Of a stretch of DNA of 64,000 nucleotides, positions 1 to 10,675 are shown one piece after another. The DNA comes from Falciphora oryzae (taxonomy: Eukaryota; Ascomycota; Sordariomycetes; Magnaporthales; Magnaporthaceae), in the NCBI GenBank assembly GCA_000733355.1, contig JNVV01000008.1, positions 489,323-553,322 of the forward strand, read 5' to 3'. The translations under genes were made by a program, and so were the position numbers. Within the stretch, counting starts at the first letter, position 1. Each line of letters begins with the position of its first letter. Under the pieces are notes generated by a model. That model was given only the letters and a program-made list of their open reading frames with translations, was not told the DNA's origin and ran no database searches.

Positions 1-940
1 TTTCTTGTTTCATTTCCTTTCCTTTCCAATTTGCGACCCCTCTATCGACCTCGCCTCGGATTCACGATCCAGATCGAGGCTCGGCCGAGACGCCCCTGTC
101 GGCCGATTGGCTGCCGCGCCCGCACGTCATCCGACACACCCAAACTCTATTTCCCTCAAGAGAACTCTTGCCCGATGCCACCCAAAAAATTCAACGGCGG
201 AGCTTTCATCTCACAATCGGCCGTCAAGAATCTGCAGCTGCAAAACACTGCCCCTTGAGGACCTTCGCGCTCAAGCCACTGCCATTTTCATTCGTCGTCG
301 ACCTCCACCTTTAGCTAAACACAGGCCCTGGACGCCGAACCTGATACCCCCAACAAAGCCCCTCACCAAAGAGAAGAAGGGAGAAAGCATGAAATGTCCA
401 TCGCCCTGGACGAAGCCTGCCCAAAAGATACCCCGCCACCGAGTTCCAAAACGCCAACATGAATCAATCATACACGCGGACCCTTTTCTCCTTTTCCTTC
501 AGTCCCCGCCACCGGGTTCTTGCAACGTGAATCCGGCCTTTCAGGCACCCTTTGAAGAGAAACGAGTTCAGAAGCGCCATCAAAAGCAAGCCGAAGCCCC
601 GGAACCACTGACAGTAAGGCACGAGAATCTCCCGGGCGCCTTTCTTGGATCTCATGCGACGAACGAGCCAGGTCACGGCCTGGGCCCCGTTCCTCCGCGC
701 GAGTGCCACTTCCCCGCACCGACGGCGAGGGGCAAGTTGGCGGGGATCCTGACGCCTTGTTTTTCAACAGAATCTAACCGTCCCAAGCAAGGAAAAAGAA
801 GCCATAACTTGGATCACGCTACCGCACCACGCCGGGAGCCCATCCATTAGGTAAATGAGAGCCACCGCAGCACCAGCCAGGTCGGCTCAGAGTAACGTGC
901 AAGGTTTCTCGGTTCGAGCAACCCAGACCTTTTTGGGGCC
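1..940. other. Intergenic, no supported gene
   Basis: A CT-rich stretch at the left edge that could be the leader of a plus-strand transcript, followed by low-information sequence. Long open frames exist but show no recognisable domain, have biased Pro/Arg/His composition, and lack a convincing start context. A short ATG frame at 175-258 encodes 27 residues and then stops. The far right part is probably the 3' UTR of the minus-strand bZIP gene that ends at 941. Confidence 0.5.
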
Positions 941-2047
941 TCAAAGATCATCTCCTTCCTCGCCCGAAAGGCTGGGGTCGAAGTTAGGCATAGTCGGAGA
1001 CGTCTGCGCCGAGTGTGTTGGATATGTCGTCAGCTCTGATGGGTTAACCCACGCGGTTGGCGGGGTGGGCTGCATCACATATGCCATGGGGGCCACACCT
1101 CCTTGGGAGTGAGTGATGCTGTTCCGACGAGACGATGGCGAAACCACCGACCCGCAGGTCGAGCTGCGCTGGGTTGAGACCCCCGAAGCGACGGCGGGCC
1201 CCGACAGAGCGTTGGCAACAGGTGCGGCCGTGTCGATGAGCTCCTCGTACGTGAGCCCGTCGACGCTGCCGTAGGTGCGGCTGTACCGCTCCTTGGTGGT
1301 TTGCACGAAGCGGCGCGCCTCGAGATCGAGCCAGTTGTCGATGTGTGGATCATTGCAGGTCGCATGATCCATGAGATGGTTCTTGATGCTCGTCACTTCG
1401 CTCAGCAGCGTCGTGTACTCGTCCTGGAGCTTCTGACGCTTCTGCTCGAGGTCGATGCGCTGCTCCTCAAGGTCCGAGACGAACTCCTTCTTCTTTCTGC
1501 GACACTTCAGTGCGGCCACTCGGTTCCTCGCCAGCACCGAGTCTCGCTTCGCGTCTTTCTCGTCACCATCCTCGCTCGCCTTGCTGCCCTTTCTTCGCGG
1601 TTCCCTCCTCTTGGACCGATTATCCTCCGCTGCTACGTTGGCGGCGTTGTCTCCCGAGACGGATCCGGACTTGGAATTGGTCGATCTCGTCCTCGAGCGT
1701 GATGCGGAAGCGCTGCTGTCCGTCGTTCCTCCCGGGGACCGAGTCGCCGGCGGTGCCGGTCTAGGGCGCGCGTGCGGTGGGGCTTTTGACCTGGGGTCCG
1801 TCGCGTCGCCCAAGTTTGGGCTTGTGAGTGCCGACGCCATATACTGCGCCGGGTGGCACTCCAAGTCTCCTGGGGCTATACCGGTGATCACCTGGCTCTG
1901 ATCGTCTAGGTACATCAGAGGGTAGGGGTCGGGGTCCTGGTGTGTCTCCATCTGCTTCCCGTTCAAATCGCCGAAGAAGGAGCCCATGGCGGGGTCGATG
2001 CTGGTCAGGCCCTTGTCGAAGAAGTTGGGAACATCCAAGGTAGACAT
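941..2047 (-). CDS. bZIP transcription factor, ATF/CREB type
   Basis: Intronless frame of 368 residues with an ATG at 2047. A basic region at about residues 166-188 carries the NxxAAxxCR signature (NRVAALKCR), and is followed by a leucine-zipper coiled coil to about residue 230. Just after the zipper comes an H-x3-C-x7-W segment (HATCNDPHIDNWL) of the kind found in fungal Atf1/AtfA/AtfB-like proteins. This supports a nuclear DNA-binding regulator recognising CRE-like sites, probably stress-related; the regulon cannot be inferred. The N-terminal half and the C-terminal third are Ser/Thr/Pro-rich and look disordered, as expected for activation or phosphorylation regions. A lysine/arginine-rich stretch before the basic region may act as a nuclear signal. 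The bZIP assignment is firm; the subfamily is an inference. Confidence 0.9.
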   Translation of the reverse strand: MSTLDVPNFFDKGLTSIDPAMGSFFGDLNGKQMETHQDPDPYPLMYLDDQSQVITGIAPGDLECHPAQYMASALTSPNLGDATDPRSKAPPHARPRPAPPATRSPGGTTDSSASASRSRTRSTNSKSGSVSGDNAANVAAEDNRSKRREPRRKGSKASEDGDEKDAKRDSVLARNRVAALKCRRKKKEFVSDLEEQRIDLEQKRQKLQDEYTTLLSEVTSIKNHLMDHATCNDPHIDNWLDLEARRFVQTTKERYSRTYGSVDGLTYEELIDTAAPVANALSGPAVASGVSTQRSSTCGSVVSPSSRRNSITHSQGGVAPMAYVMQPTPPTAWVNPSELTTYPTHSAQTSPTMPNFDPSLSGEEGDDL

Positions 2048-4151
2048 GTTCGTGGAAGTGGGTGGGTATGCGGTCGCGTTTGTGTGCCGTGTGAGAGTCG
2101 TTGCAATAGGACGGAGAGTGCTGTCGAGACTGACTTTTGGACACGACCCTCCTTGAACCCTTGCGTCTGTCTCTCAGCTACCTCAAGGTAGGTATATGTT
2201 ATCTCGAAGCAGATGGCCCACCCCAGAATGTGGGGGGTTTTAGCTGATCGTTGACGTCGTTGGTTGTCGACGGTCGGCGATGGGCAGCCAGGAATCAGGT
2301 CGCTGCGCTTAGGGCCGTGATGGGACCCCAGTATGGTGTGCGGGTGGGTACAACGGGGGATTCGTTGTGGTGGTGGAGGGGGAGGTGAGTGCCTCGATCC
2401 ATTGAGGATGATACCTCTTCGAGTGACAGGCCTTGGTCGTTGGTTTAGTAACCTGCTTGCAAGGCGGCTCCTCCGAGCTGAGGATTGCTGATAGCTGGGC
2501 TGGGCCCTGTCTTGTGGGCCAGGATCAAATGGTTATATGGCAGGCCGCCAATGCAAGCGACACTCGGGCAGAGAAGGCGCTGGTGGCAGTCAGTGGTGGT
2601 GTTATTGGATGCCTCTAGGTGTGGCGGACAAGAGTGTCCGCGCCTGCGCCTGTCTAATCCGCTTGGCAGCAAGGAGCGTGGTAGGAACGTCGGGATATGG
2701 AGCTGCAGTGGACGGCCGTGGGGTTGCATGGGCTGGATGCGATTGAATTTCCGCAGAAGGCGCTCTTCACTATTCGATGGGCGACTCTTTTCTTCCCTTT
2801 TTTTTTCCGCGTTCCTGCTGCCGGATTACGCAACATCGAACAAACGGAGAGAAGGGGCGTCGTTTGCCGAGCAGTCGCGGAGCAAAGTCTCCTAGAGAGG
2901 TCCCGGCAGCGTCGCCCCCCCCACCCACTCGGGTTCCAACGGCAAGCAAGGCAACTAGACGCGCGCCAGGGCGGGCCTGCAACCTGCATGGGCGCAAGAA
3001 TGTGTGCCGCCCTAGGTTGCTTTCGCTTCCCCTCTCGAATAACACGGGGACGGGAGTCTGCTCTCTTGTGCGTACCTCTGTTGTACATGCAAAGCTAAAA
3101 TCTTGACGGGCTCGACGGGTTTCCTGTCAGTTCGAAGATGTCCATCCTGCTCGTCCAAGCTGGACACTGGGCGCGCAGTTATCAATCCTGAATCCGGACG
3201 CAGAGGTCTCCATTAAAACATTCGAGGATGGGGAAGCTGACGTCAGTTGGAGGCGACAGACAGCCCGAACATGAGCTAGCATGGCTGTCCTTCCGTGGTC
3301 TAGAACGTGACATTGGATGATGCGCAGCAATAATTGGATCATTGAACAGGACCGACAAAAAAAAAGGTACCAGCTACCATCAGTAATTCAGCCCGTCAAA
3401 AGTCCAATTGAGGTGGCCATTTCTTTCCTGCCCACCCACCACCAGCGTGCCTGCCAAAGGCCGTCGACATCTCGATGTGGGCGGACCCGCATATTCTCAA
3501 CGTTTGCTGGGGCACAATGGGGGGTCCAATGACGGGACGTGCACGTCACGTCACGGCAGGCTACCCGCGGTGCAGCCATCCCCTCTCTCCGGCAATTCAG
3601 GCCGGGGGCGCTAAGCCTGTTTGGGTGCACAGTGCAGCGAAGCCAAGTTGACGTACCGGTGCTCGACAAGGGATCCCCTCTTTTTTGGTGTGGGTGGTAG
3701 CCTTTCTTTTTTTTTTTTTTTTTTTTGCTTCTGCGTCCAACCAAACACCTACCCTCCCTCTCGGCGCCCTTCTTTTTATCGAAGCACCAGGCCGTGGAAG
3801 CGTCCCACGCGGGTGGTCTGGTTTCGGTTGAGAAGTACATCAATGCAACAGCCTGCTGGTATCATGCAGTAGTCGAGCGTCGTGGATGCCACGTGGCTGT
3901 CCTGTCCTGCTTCTTCTATGTAGTCCAGTTTCTGCTGTCGAGGCACGTACGGATTGCTCGGTTCGGTAAGTAGCACGGTTAGGTAGCCCTGCAGCATTAA
4001 ATTTACACAGCCAGATAGCAGGACCTTGTATCTGTTTCGTTTCAAGGGTCCGTACTCCTTGCCGGCCGGCCGTGGGCTCGGGTTGCAGGCAAGCCAAGCC
4101 GCCGAGCTATACGACTGCAGCCTCATTATAGGGTCGCCTCCCTCCATCTCC
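2048..4151. other. Intergenic region upstream of bZIP gene
   Basis: About 2.1 kb between the bZIP start and the 3' end of the sugar transporter; both genes lie on the minus strand. It should contain the bZIP promoter and leader. It holds T-runs (about 2791-2806 and 3708-3726) and no ORF with recognisable protein features on either strand. Confidence 0.5.
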
Positions 4152-6067
4152 CTAGGCGTGCCCCGCCCCGGCCGCGCCCTTTTCGCGCAGCTCGTCGGCA
4201 CGCCTCTCGAGGTCCTCGGCCAGCCCGGCGCTGTACTTTGCGCGGTCGGCGCCGGGTATGATCCAAGGCGCGTTTGTGAAGAGGTAGTTCATCTCCTCGA
4301 GCGGCAGCTTCTTGGTCTCGGGCAGGACGAGGTAGAAGAAGAGGGCGTTTGTGAAGTTGCAGACGACAAAGACGAGGTAGTAGCGCCACTTGATGCTTGT
4401 GATGGCGATCTCGGTCACCTGCCCGATCATGGTGTTGAAGGCGAACGAGGTCATGGTGGCGATGGAGACGCCCTTGCTGCGCGTGTGCGTGTCGAAGATC
4501 TCGGCCGGGATGATCCACGAGAGCGGGCCGCAGGTGGCCGAGAAGGAGATGTTGTATAGCCAGGTTACGATGATAAAGCCCCAGCCTGCGCCGCCGTCTC
4601 GGTGTGTTTGCGGATCGAACTGGGCTGGTGTGGGGGGATAGCGGTAAGTTTGTGTTGCATCCCTTTGTGTGTGTGTGAACATAGTCGAGCCTCACTCACC
4701 AATAAGAATCGTAGCAATGAGAAACATCAAGCAGTTGACCAGGTTCCCGAAGATCAGGGGCCACCTGCGGCCGAAGCGATCGACAAACAGGATGCACATG
4801 GCCTGGGCGAGCAGGGCCAGGACGGCGCTAATGGCCTGGTACTTGAGCGCGTTCTGGCCGTCGATGCCTATCTGCTCGTAAATGGCGATGGAGAAGTACT
4901 GGATGGCCGAAACCCCCGTCATCTGCACCGACGCCTGCAGCGCGCACGCGATAAACAGGCGCCGGAACGAGCTGCGCGACGTAAACAGCTCGCTGTAGCT
5001 CTTGGCCTCGTGCTCGCGGTCGAACGCGATGCTCTCGCTGATCTGCGCAAACTCGGCCCGCACGAACGCGTCATCGATGTCGCCGCCCGCGTGCAGGCGC
5101 GCCAGCGTCGCGAGGCCCTCGTCGGCCCGGTCGTGGTCGATCAGCCACCGGGGCGACTCGGGGAACAGCAGGATCAGGAGGGCGAGCGCGACGGCGGGCA
5201 CGTTCTGGATCCCCAGCGGGATCCGCCACTGCTTGGACCCCTATAACGTTTTAGGTGGTGTTAATGGTTGCGGGTAACGCAGGGGGAGTAGAAATACAAT
5301 GGTTAGCAATGGAAAGGCTTGACCCACTTCGAGCGAGAAGGTGCCGTAGCTCAGCCAGCCGGCCACCAGGGCGCCGATGCCGAGCATGAACTGTTGAAGT
5401 GCTGTCACGCGGCCGCGGATGTCGCGGTGGGCGATTTCGCCCTGGTAGATGGCTGTTGACGACGGGTTAGTGCCGTTCTCCTTACTTTACTTCCATGTTA
5501 AAAGTCGCGATGAAGGGTTGGCAATATCTCACTAGTTCGCGGGCTGTCAGTTGGGTCTTTTCAGGTCTGGAAAAAGGGGGCTATGGGCAAAAAAAAAGAA
5601 GGGGGGCGTGCAAACACCACGACGAGAAGACATACCGGATAATCATGACAAGAAACCCAACGCCCAGCCCACTAATACACCGCCCCGCCCACAGGTACTT
5701 TATGGACTGAGCAGCCGTCTGGAGGGCTCCTCCAAGCATAAAGACAATGGCCCCGATCAGGATCGTCATGCGGCGCCCGAACCAGTCTCCGGTAGGCCCA
5801 GCCAAGGCGGCACCAAAAAAAGCACCCCCTGTGAAGAGGCTCACGACAACGCCACTGCATGTTGTTGGCGTCTTGTCGGGTTAGCCCTATCCGTCATCAA
5901 CAACACATCTCCACGTGCTCGAATGAACCCGCAGACAAAACTCACGTCTCGGCAGGGGTCGGGTTGAACATCTCCTTGTACGAGCTGCTGCCCACCACTT
6001 CTGCTATGACGCCGAGGTCGTATCCAAAGAGCGCCGAGCCGAGCGACGCGAAGACGCTGACGAGAAA
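4152..6067 (-). CDS. MFS sugar transporter (5' end unresolved)
   Basis: Membrane transporter of the major facilitator superfamily, sugar porter family. Visible motifs in order: LFGYDLGVIAEVVGS in the first helix, GDWFGRR in the loop 2-3 position, PESPRWL before the central loop, VDRFGRR in the second half, and PAEIFDTHTRSKG and PETKKLPLEEM near the C-terminus. Supported exons (minus): 6067-5946, 5854-5636, 5452-5328, 5240-4700 and 4624-4152. The junction between 5636 and 5452 is out of phase unless a mini-exon (candidate 5543-5533) is used. The first exon or exons upstream of 6067 were not found and may lie in 6070-6480 or in the assembly gap. The gene is divergent to an alpha-L-arabinofuranosidase, so uptake of arabinose or a related sugar is a reasonable inference. 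Substrate is not readable from the sequence. Confidence 0.85.
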
Positions 6068-6483
6068 CTACCCCCGGTATCGTCGGTGTCAGTGGAAAGG
6101 GCGGGAGCGCAATACGTCAACAGCTACCAAAGGGTATCCCAACCTGGTATGTGTGTGGTTTAAGCCCCATCTTGTCGGGCAGCACTGTGGTGTTGGAAAA
6201 ACGACTGGGTGCTGCGAAGCTAAGGGTGGGACCAATATCGCTAGAGATATCCAGACATGGCATAAGAAGAAGAACACTAGGGAGCACGGCTGGCGGGTAT
6301 GGAAGTTCATATACGAAATCTATAAACATGCGCACCCCGGCTATCCTGCATCTTTGTCTCCTGCTTTCTTCCCGATATCTCTCCGCGAAGGATCATAAGG
6401 TACAATGGCCAACGTTTCATCGCGCAACCGTACCCCAAAACCTATGTACCTACTCTATCGCGGCTAGCTGCCTTCTCCGCATT

Positions 6484-6695
6484 NNNNNNNNNNNNNNNNN
6501 NNNNNNNNNNNNNNNNNNNNNNNNNNNNNNNNNNNNNNNNNNNNNNNNNNNNNNNNNNNNNNNNNNNNNNNNNNNNNNNNNNNNNNNNNNNNNNNNNNNN
6601 NNNNNNNNNNNNNNNNNNNNNNNNNNNNNNNNNNNNNNNNNNNNNNNNNNNNNNNNNNNNNNNNNNNNNNNNNNNNNNNNNNNNNNNNNNNNNNN
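6484..6695. other. Assembly gap (212 N)
   Basis: Run of undetermined bases. It falls inside the divergent transporter/GH51 promoter, so regulatory sites or the first exon of the transporter could be hidden here. Confidence 1.
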
Positions 6696-7081
6696 CCCAG
6701 GCTCCCAGGCCCATCCCAAGAGTTCGGGGAATTCACCCGTCCAAGTCGTCGGAAGCCTCGGTCTGGATCGCTAAGTTGCTGCTCCACGGAATTGAATGCG
6801 ACTGTAGCAAGTGAGTGAGACGTGTGCGGGGGAAGAAGCACAATAGCGTGGGCCCTCGGTGTAAGTCGACGCAAGCGCGCCAATCAGGGGATATTCCCGA
6901 CCAATCAATTCCCACCACTGACGATGCTGCAACCAGATGGGACTGTCGTCGCCGACTGTCGTCCGATGCCGTGAGGTAGGTATCGGGTTATACTTCAAGC
7001 ATGGGGTTTTACTATGCACTCGTGTTTATGCGATACTAAACTCAATGTAGCGAGAACTGGCGGCGTTGGAGCATCGCCATT

Positions 7082-7088
7082 TTTAGCC
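7082..7088 (-). promoter_or_regulatory. Candidate XlnR/Xyr1-type site GGCTAAA
   Basis: TTTAGCC on the plus strand reads GGCTAAA on the minus strand, the core bound by the XlnR/Xyr1 family of hemicellulase regulators. It sits 87 bp upstream of the GH51 ATG in the divergent promoter. A 7-mer can occur by chance, so the gene context is the main support. Confidence 0.35.
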
Positions 7089-7174
7089 GCAGAACCCCCG
7101 TTGTTCTCACCGGCTCACTCACTCAACATCTCGTGGACACACTTTTCGTCAGTCATCACGTTCCATCGCCTATC

Positions 7175-8826
7175 ATGACCACATTTACCAAGGTCCCCGA
7201 CGAGGAGACACCGATTATCCATGTCGATGCAGACAGGAAGCTCTCCAAGATCGACCCCATGATCTATGGCGGCTTCACCGAGTAGGCCCGTCGCCACTGA
7301 CCTTGCAAGTTGTAAATGCTGATGCGTTACCCAACAGACACATGGGCCGCTGCATATACGGCGGCATCTACGACCCGTCAAGCCCCCTGGCCGCCGGCGA
7401 CGGGTTCCGCGTCGACGTCATCGAGGCGCTGCGCGAGATCGACGTGCCCGTGATCCGCTACCCGGGCGGCAACTTCGTGGCGACGTACCACTGGCGGGAT
7501 GGCGTGGGTCCCCGCGACAAGCGCCCGCGCCGGCCCGAGCTGGCGTGGCTGGGCGTCGAGACCAACGAGTTCGGCACCGACGAGTTCATGGACTGGCTCG
7601 AGATGCTGAGCCAGGGGCGCGAGAGGCGCGTCGAGCCCTACCTGTGCCTCAACATGGGCACGGGCACCCTGGACGAGGCCCTGGCCTGGGTCGAGTACTG
7701 CAACGGCACGGGGGACACTCACTATGCCAACATGAGGAGAGACAACGGGCATCTGGAGCCATACAACGTGAAGTACTGTAAGCTTGGCTGCCCGCTCGTA
7801 CGACTCTACTCGCCTGTGAGCCAGCGTGGCGAACCTGTCAAATGAGTGACTGAGCAGACAAAAATAGGGGCGCTAGGAAATGAGGTCTGGGGCCCGTGGC
7901 AGATCGAGCAGATGACGCAAAAGGACTACGCCAAGAAGGCGATCCAGTGGTCCAAGGCGCTGCGGCTGCTGGACCCGTCGATAACGCTGATCCTGTGCGG
8001 CAAGACGGGCCTCTCGTCGTGGGACCAGTATGTGCTCAACGAGTGCGTCGGCGCCGTCGACATGCACTCGATCCACATCTACACGGCCGCGGCCTCGCAC
8101 CTGGCCAACGCCGTGGCGCCGCTGAGCGCCGAGCGCGCCATATTGGCGACGGCGGGCATGATCGAGGTGGCGCGCATCGAGAACGAAGTCAGCCCCGACG
8201 TCCCGCCCACGAGGATCTGCTTCGACGAGTGGAACGTCTGGGACCCGGAACGGGCGCCCGGGGAAGAAGGCGCCGAGGAGAAGTACACGCTCAGCGACGC
8301 GCTCGCGGTCGGGACGTGGCTCAACGTCTTTGTGCGGCAGTCGCGGTGGGTGGGCATGGCCAACATCGCGCAGAGCGTCAACGTCATCAGCCCGCTCACG
8401 ACGTCGGCGACGGGCCTGCTGCGGCAGACGACGTGGTGGCCGCTGCTGCTCTTCAGCCGCTACATGAGGGGCTGGACCGTCGGCTGCCACGTCCGGTGTG
8501 GGAGCTACACGGGCGAGACCAACCCGGCCTGGCTGCGCGGCGCCCTCGAGGACGGCGCGCCCTGGCTCGACGTCAGCGCGTCCGTCGACGACGAGGGCTG
8601 GGTTAGCCTGGCGGTTGTCAACATCCACGAGACCAGGAGCTTTGAGACCGAGGTCAAGGGCGTTGGCGGCGAGGTGGCTGTGTATACCGTGACGGGAGAG
8701 TCTGCCGACGTGGTCAACACCGAGGGCAATGAGGTGGTGGGCATCAAGGAGAGCAGCTGGGATGGGAAGGGGAGGTTTAGCTTTTCGCGACTGTCTCTGA
8801 CCATGCTGAGGTGGAAGTCGGGGTAG
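7175..8826 (+). CDS. GH51 alpha-L-arabinofuranosidase, intracellular type
   Basis: Hydrolyses terminal alpha-L-arabinofuranosyl residues from arabino-oligosaccharides. Exons 7175-7281, 7338-7777 and 7868-8826 join in phase to 501 residues, the size of intracellular GH51 enzymes. There is no signal peptide. GGFTEHMGRCIYGGIYD near the N-terminus and RYPGGNFVATYHWRDG are family hallmarks. The predicted acid/base Glu is in the GNEVWGP motif (about E188, just after the second intron) and the nucleophile Glu is in CFDEWN (about E303). The C-terminal part is the beta-sandwich domain. Both introns are short (56 and 90 bp) with GT-AG ends. It is divergent to a sugar transporter, which suggests a small arabinose-utilisation unit. 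The closest described type is the cytosolic abfC-like enzyme of Aspergillus; that comparison is from general knowledge. Confidence 0.93.
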
Positions 8827-9301
8827 CCTACACAGTAAAATTGATCTCGCCCGACTGGCTGGCCAGTGGGTTCAGCAGTGTCCTGTACATAATCTCGCTC
8901 GCGACGAAAATAATGGCACCCCATTGCTTTGATTCCTTTCCTGTTCGTGTGTTTTTCCTGCTTCCGTATCCTTTTTTTTTTTTTTTTTTGGCAGTGCTGC
9001 AGGTGAGGGGTGCGAACTCTTTTGTAATGAACCCCTGCTGAAGCATAATTTCGCTGCCTTGGCGCCCCACCTCCCCGTTGCCTGGAGCGCGCCTTCCGCG
9101 ACTGGAAATAATTGAACCCCGCGTTCAGCTGGGCATCCTTTTTGACCAGCTGAACAACACCGTCTTTCACTCGACTTGTAAACAATCCACGTCATATAAA
9201 ACAACCGACCAAAGCGCTGCTGCACACAGGCAATCGCGAAAGCACCGAGCTGCTCACAAAAAGGCGCAAAAAAAAAGGAAAAACCCGCAAAGCCCGAAGC
9301 A
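8827..9301. other. Intergenic, GH51 3' end / RPA3 promoter
   Basis: Tandem plus-strand spacer. A T-run at 8971-8989 probably lies in the GH51 3' UTR or terminator region; the A-rich leader just before 9302 belongs to RPA3. No ORF is supported. Confidence 0.5.
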
Positions 9302-9799
9302 ATGGAACAGACTTCAACGCCCCGCGTCAACTGCGGCCTGCTGAACGCGTACGTCGGGCGCAACGTCATGGTGATTGGCAAGGTCCAGCAGCTCCGCGGC
9401 GACGTCGCGCTCATCGACGCCGATGGGAACATCACGGCCGCCCTCGACCGCGTATGGCCTCCCCTTGCTTTCTTTCTCTCCTTTTTTAGTCAATGGGAGG
9501 ACTTGGCTTTCTAAACCATCGTTCCGCAACAGGACTCTCACCTGCTCGTCGGCAACGCCGCCCAGCTCATCGGCAAGGTCAACCCGGACCTGTCCATAAA
9601 GGTCCTCACCTCGACGGACTTGGGATCCAACGTCGGTAGGTATCATTGCGCCGCAGCGACATCTAGACACATGTTCCCTTGTATTACATCATGACTGACC
9701 GCCCCTTACCTCCTGCAAGACATGTCGCTCTGCCGCTCGGTCGTCGAGGTGGCGCAGAAGCTCAAGCCTGTGTTCGAGGTCGAGCCCAGTCAGCATTGA
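9302..9799 (+). CDS. RPA3: Replication protein A 14 kDa subunit (RPA3)
   Basis: Smallest subunit of the RPA single-strand DNA-binding heterotrimer, nuclear, used in replication, repair and recombination. Exons 9302-9451, 9533-9635 and 9720-9799 join in phase to 110 residues, the usual size. The protein is a single OB fold: an N-terminal strand (TPRVNCGLLNAYVGRNV), GKVQQL, a central turn with DADGNITAAL, a hydrophobic helix segment and a final helix (SLCRSVVEVAQKL). Introns have standard GT-AG ends (gtatgg..cag, gtaggt..aag). Sequence conservation in this family is low, so the call rests on size, OB-fold spacing and the typical N- and C-terminal patterns. Confidence 0.85.
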
Positions 9800-9823
9800 C
9801 GGTCCTTTGCCGGCGGGGAAGGG

Positions 9824-10675
9824 ATGAGAGGAGGAGGTCCGGCGCCGGCCAGGCGTGTCACCATGCTGTGGCCGGACGCCGCCGCCGGCTCTGAACAGCA
9901 ACAACGTCACAATCAAAAACAAGAACAACGGCAGAGGCAAAAGGAGAACCAGCCGATGCATTCTCCGTCGCAAAATAGCGGGCGGCTCCCATCGCCGCCG
10001 CCGTCTTCGTGCTCTGACTCGTCGTCCGTCTCGTCGTCGTCGTCATCGTGCACGCGGTCGTCTTTGCCGCAACATCACCAATCGCGCGCGCAGTCTGTCT
10101 CGTCCGCCGCCACGTACATGGGCCGGAATCCGTACGTGCATTCATCGTCTCAAACATCACATTTGGAAGAAGAAGAAGAAGAAGAAGAAGAAGAAGAAGA
10201 AGAAGAAGAGGGGGAGGAGGAGCGGGAAGAGGAGGAGGAGGAGGAGGAGGAGGAGCGGGAAGAGGAGAGTGAACCGGAACACGAGGAGCCACCCCGGCGC
10301 GCTGGTGGTAGCTCTCGCACTGCAGGTGGGGGTTCTAGCAGAAGGGGGGTGGTCGACAAAGGCAAAGGCAAAGCTGTAGAAACAAGACCGGCAGCCAGAG
10401 CGGTGCCGCCAACGGGGGCGGCGGTGGATCCTGACCGCCGTCGTCGAGGTAAAGCCGTGGAGACGGTGCGTCGTGACGTCGAGGTCGTGGGTAATAATGT
10501 TCGCCGTGACGAGCTTGCCGATGTCGACCTTGGCAATTTCGACGACGACGACGACGAGGACGACGAGGAGCTGCTCGACTCGATTCTCAACGGCATAGCG
10601 ACTGTTAGCGTCAGCGCCACCGTCAAGTTGGACGATGCGGGCCGCTGGAGGGTGCTCAGACAGCCTGCCTGGTAA
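9824..10675 (+). CDS. Hypothetical acidic low-complexity protein
   Basis: Open frame of 283 residues starting 25 bases after the RPA3 stop. It has a Ser-rich segment (about 55-75), a run of glutamates encoded by GAA and GAG repeats (about 115-150), a basic Ala/Arg-rich linker and a conserved-looking tail with an Asp/Glu cluster followed by ELLDSILNGIATVSVSATVK. The tail region has GC-rich third positions like real coding sequence. No domain is recognised. It could equally be an open stretch of RPA3 3' UTR kept open by repeats. The opposite strand is also open (poly-Ser), which is a repeat artefact. No TATA or intron is evident in the tiny spacer, so an independent promoter would have to lie inside RPA3. 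Confidence 0.42.
   Translation: MRGGGPAPARRVTMLWPDAAAGSEQQQRHNQKQEQRQRQKENQPMHSPSQNSGRLPSPPPSSCSDSSSVSSSSSSCTRSSLPQHHQSRAQSVSSAATYMGRNPYVHSSSQTSHLEEEEEEEEEEEEEEEGEEEREEEEEEEEEEREEESEPEHEEPPRRAGGSSRTAGGGSSRRGVVDKGKGKAVETRPAARAVPPTGAAVDPDRRRRGKAVETVRRDVEVVGNNVRRDELADVDLGNFDDDDDEDDEELLDSILNGIATVSVSATVKLDDAGRWRVLRQPAW
10166..10259 (+). repeat. GAA/GAG trinucleotide repeat
   Basis: About 14 uninterrupted GAA units (10166-10208), then imperfect GAG/GGA units to 10259. Purine-rich on the plus strand. It encodes the glutamate run of the hypothetical acidic ORF and is likely length-variable. Confidence 0.9.

Larger units (their letters stand above)
6068..7174. promoter_or_regulatory. Divergent promoter, transporter / GH51
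   Basis: About 1.1 kb between the recovered 5' part of the sugar transporter (-) and the GH51 start (+). It includes the 212-base gap. Missing upstream exons of the transporter may occupy part of it. The arrangement allows shared control of uptake and hydrolysis. Confidence 0.5.

Noticed and set aside
5..850. 281-codon open frame at the left edge
   Set aside because: No domain, biased composition, poor start context; looks like leader or spacer that happens to be open.
905..930. GGTTCGAGCAACCC, resembling a tRNA B box
   Set aside because: No matching A box or cloverleaf pairing upstream.
1761..2144. Overlapping upstream frame that might repress the bZIP start like ATF4 uORFs
   Set aside because: The frame begins with GTG, not ATG, and has no ATG before the main start, so an overlapping uORF is not supported.
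10150..10626. Minus-strand Ser-rich frame
   Set aside because: Antisense reading of the GAA/GAG repeat; no independent support.
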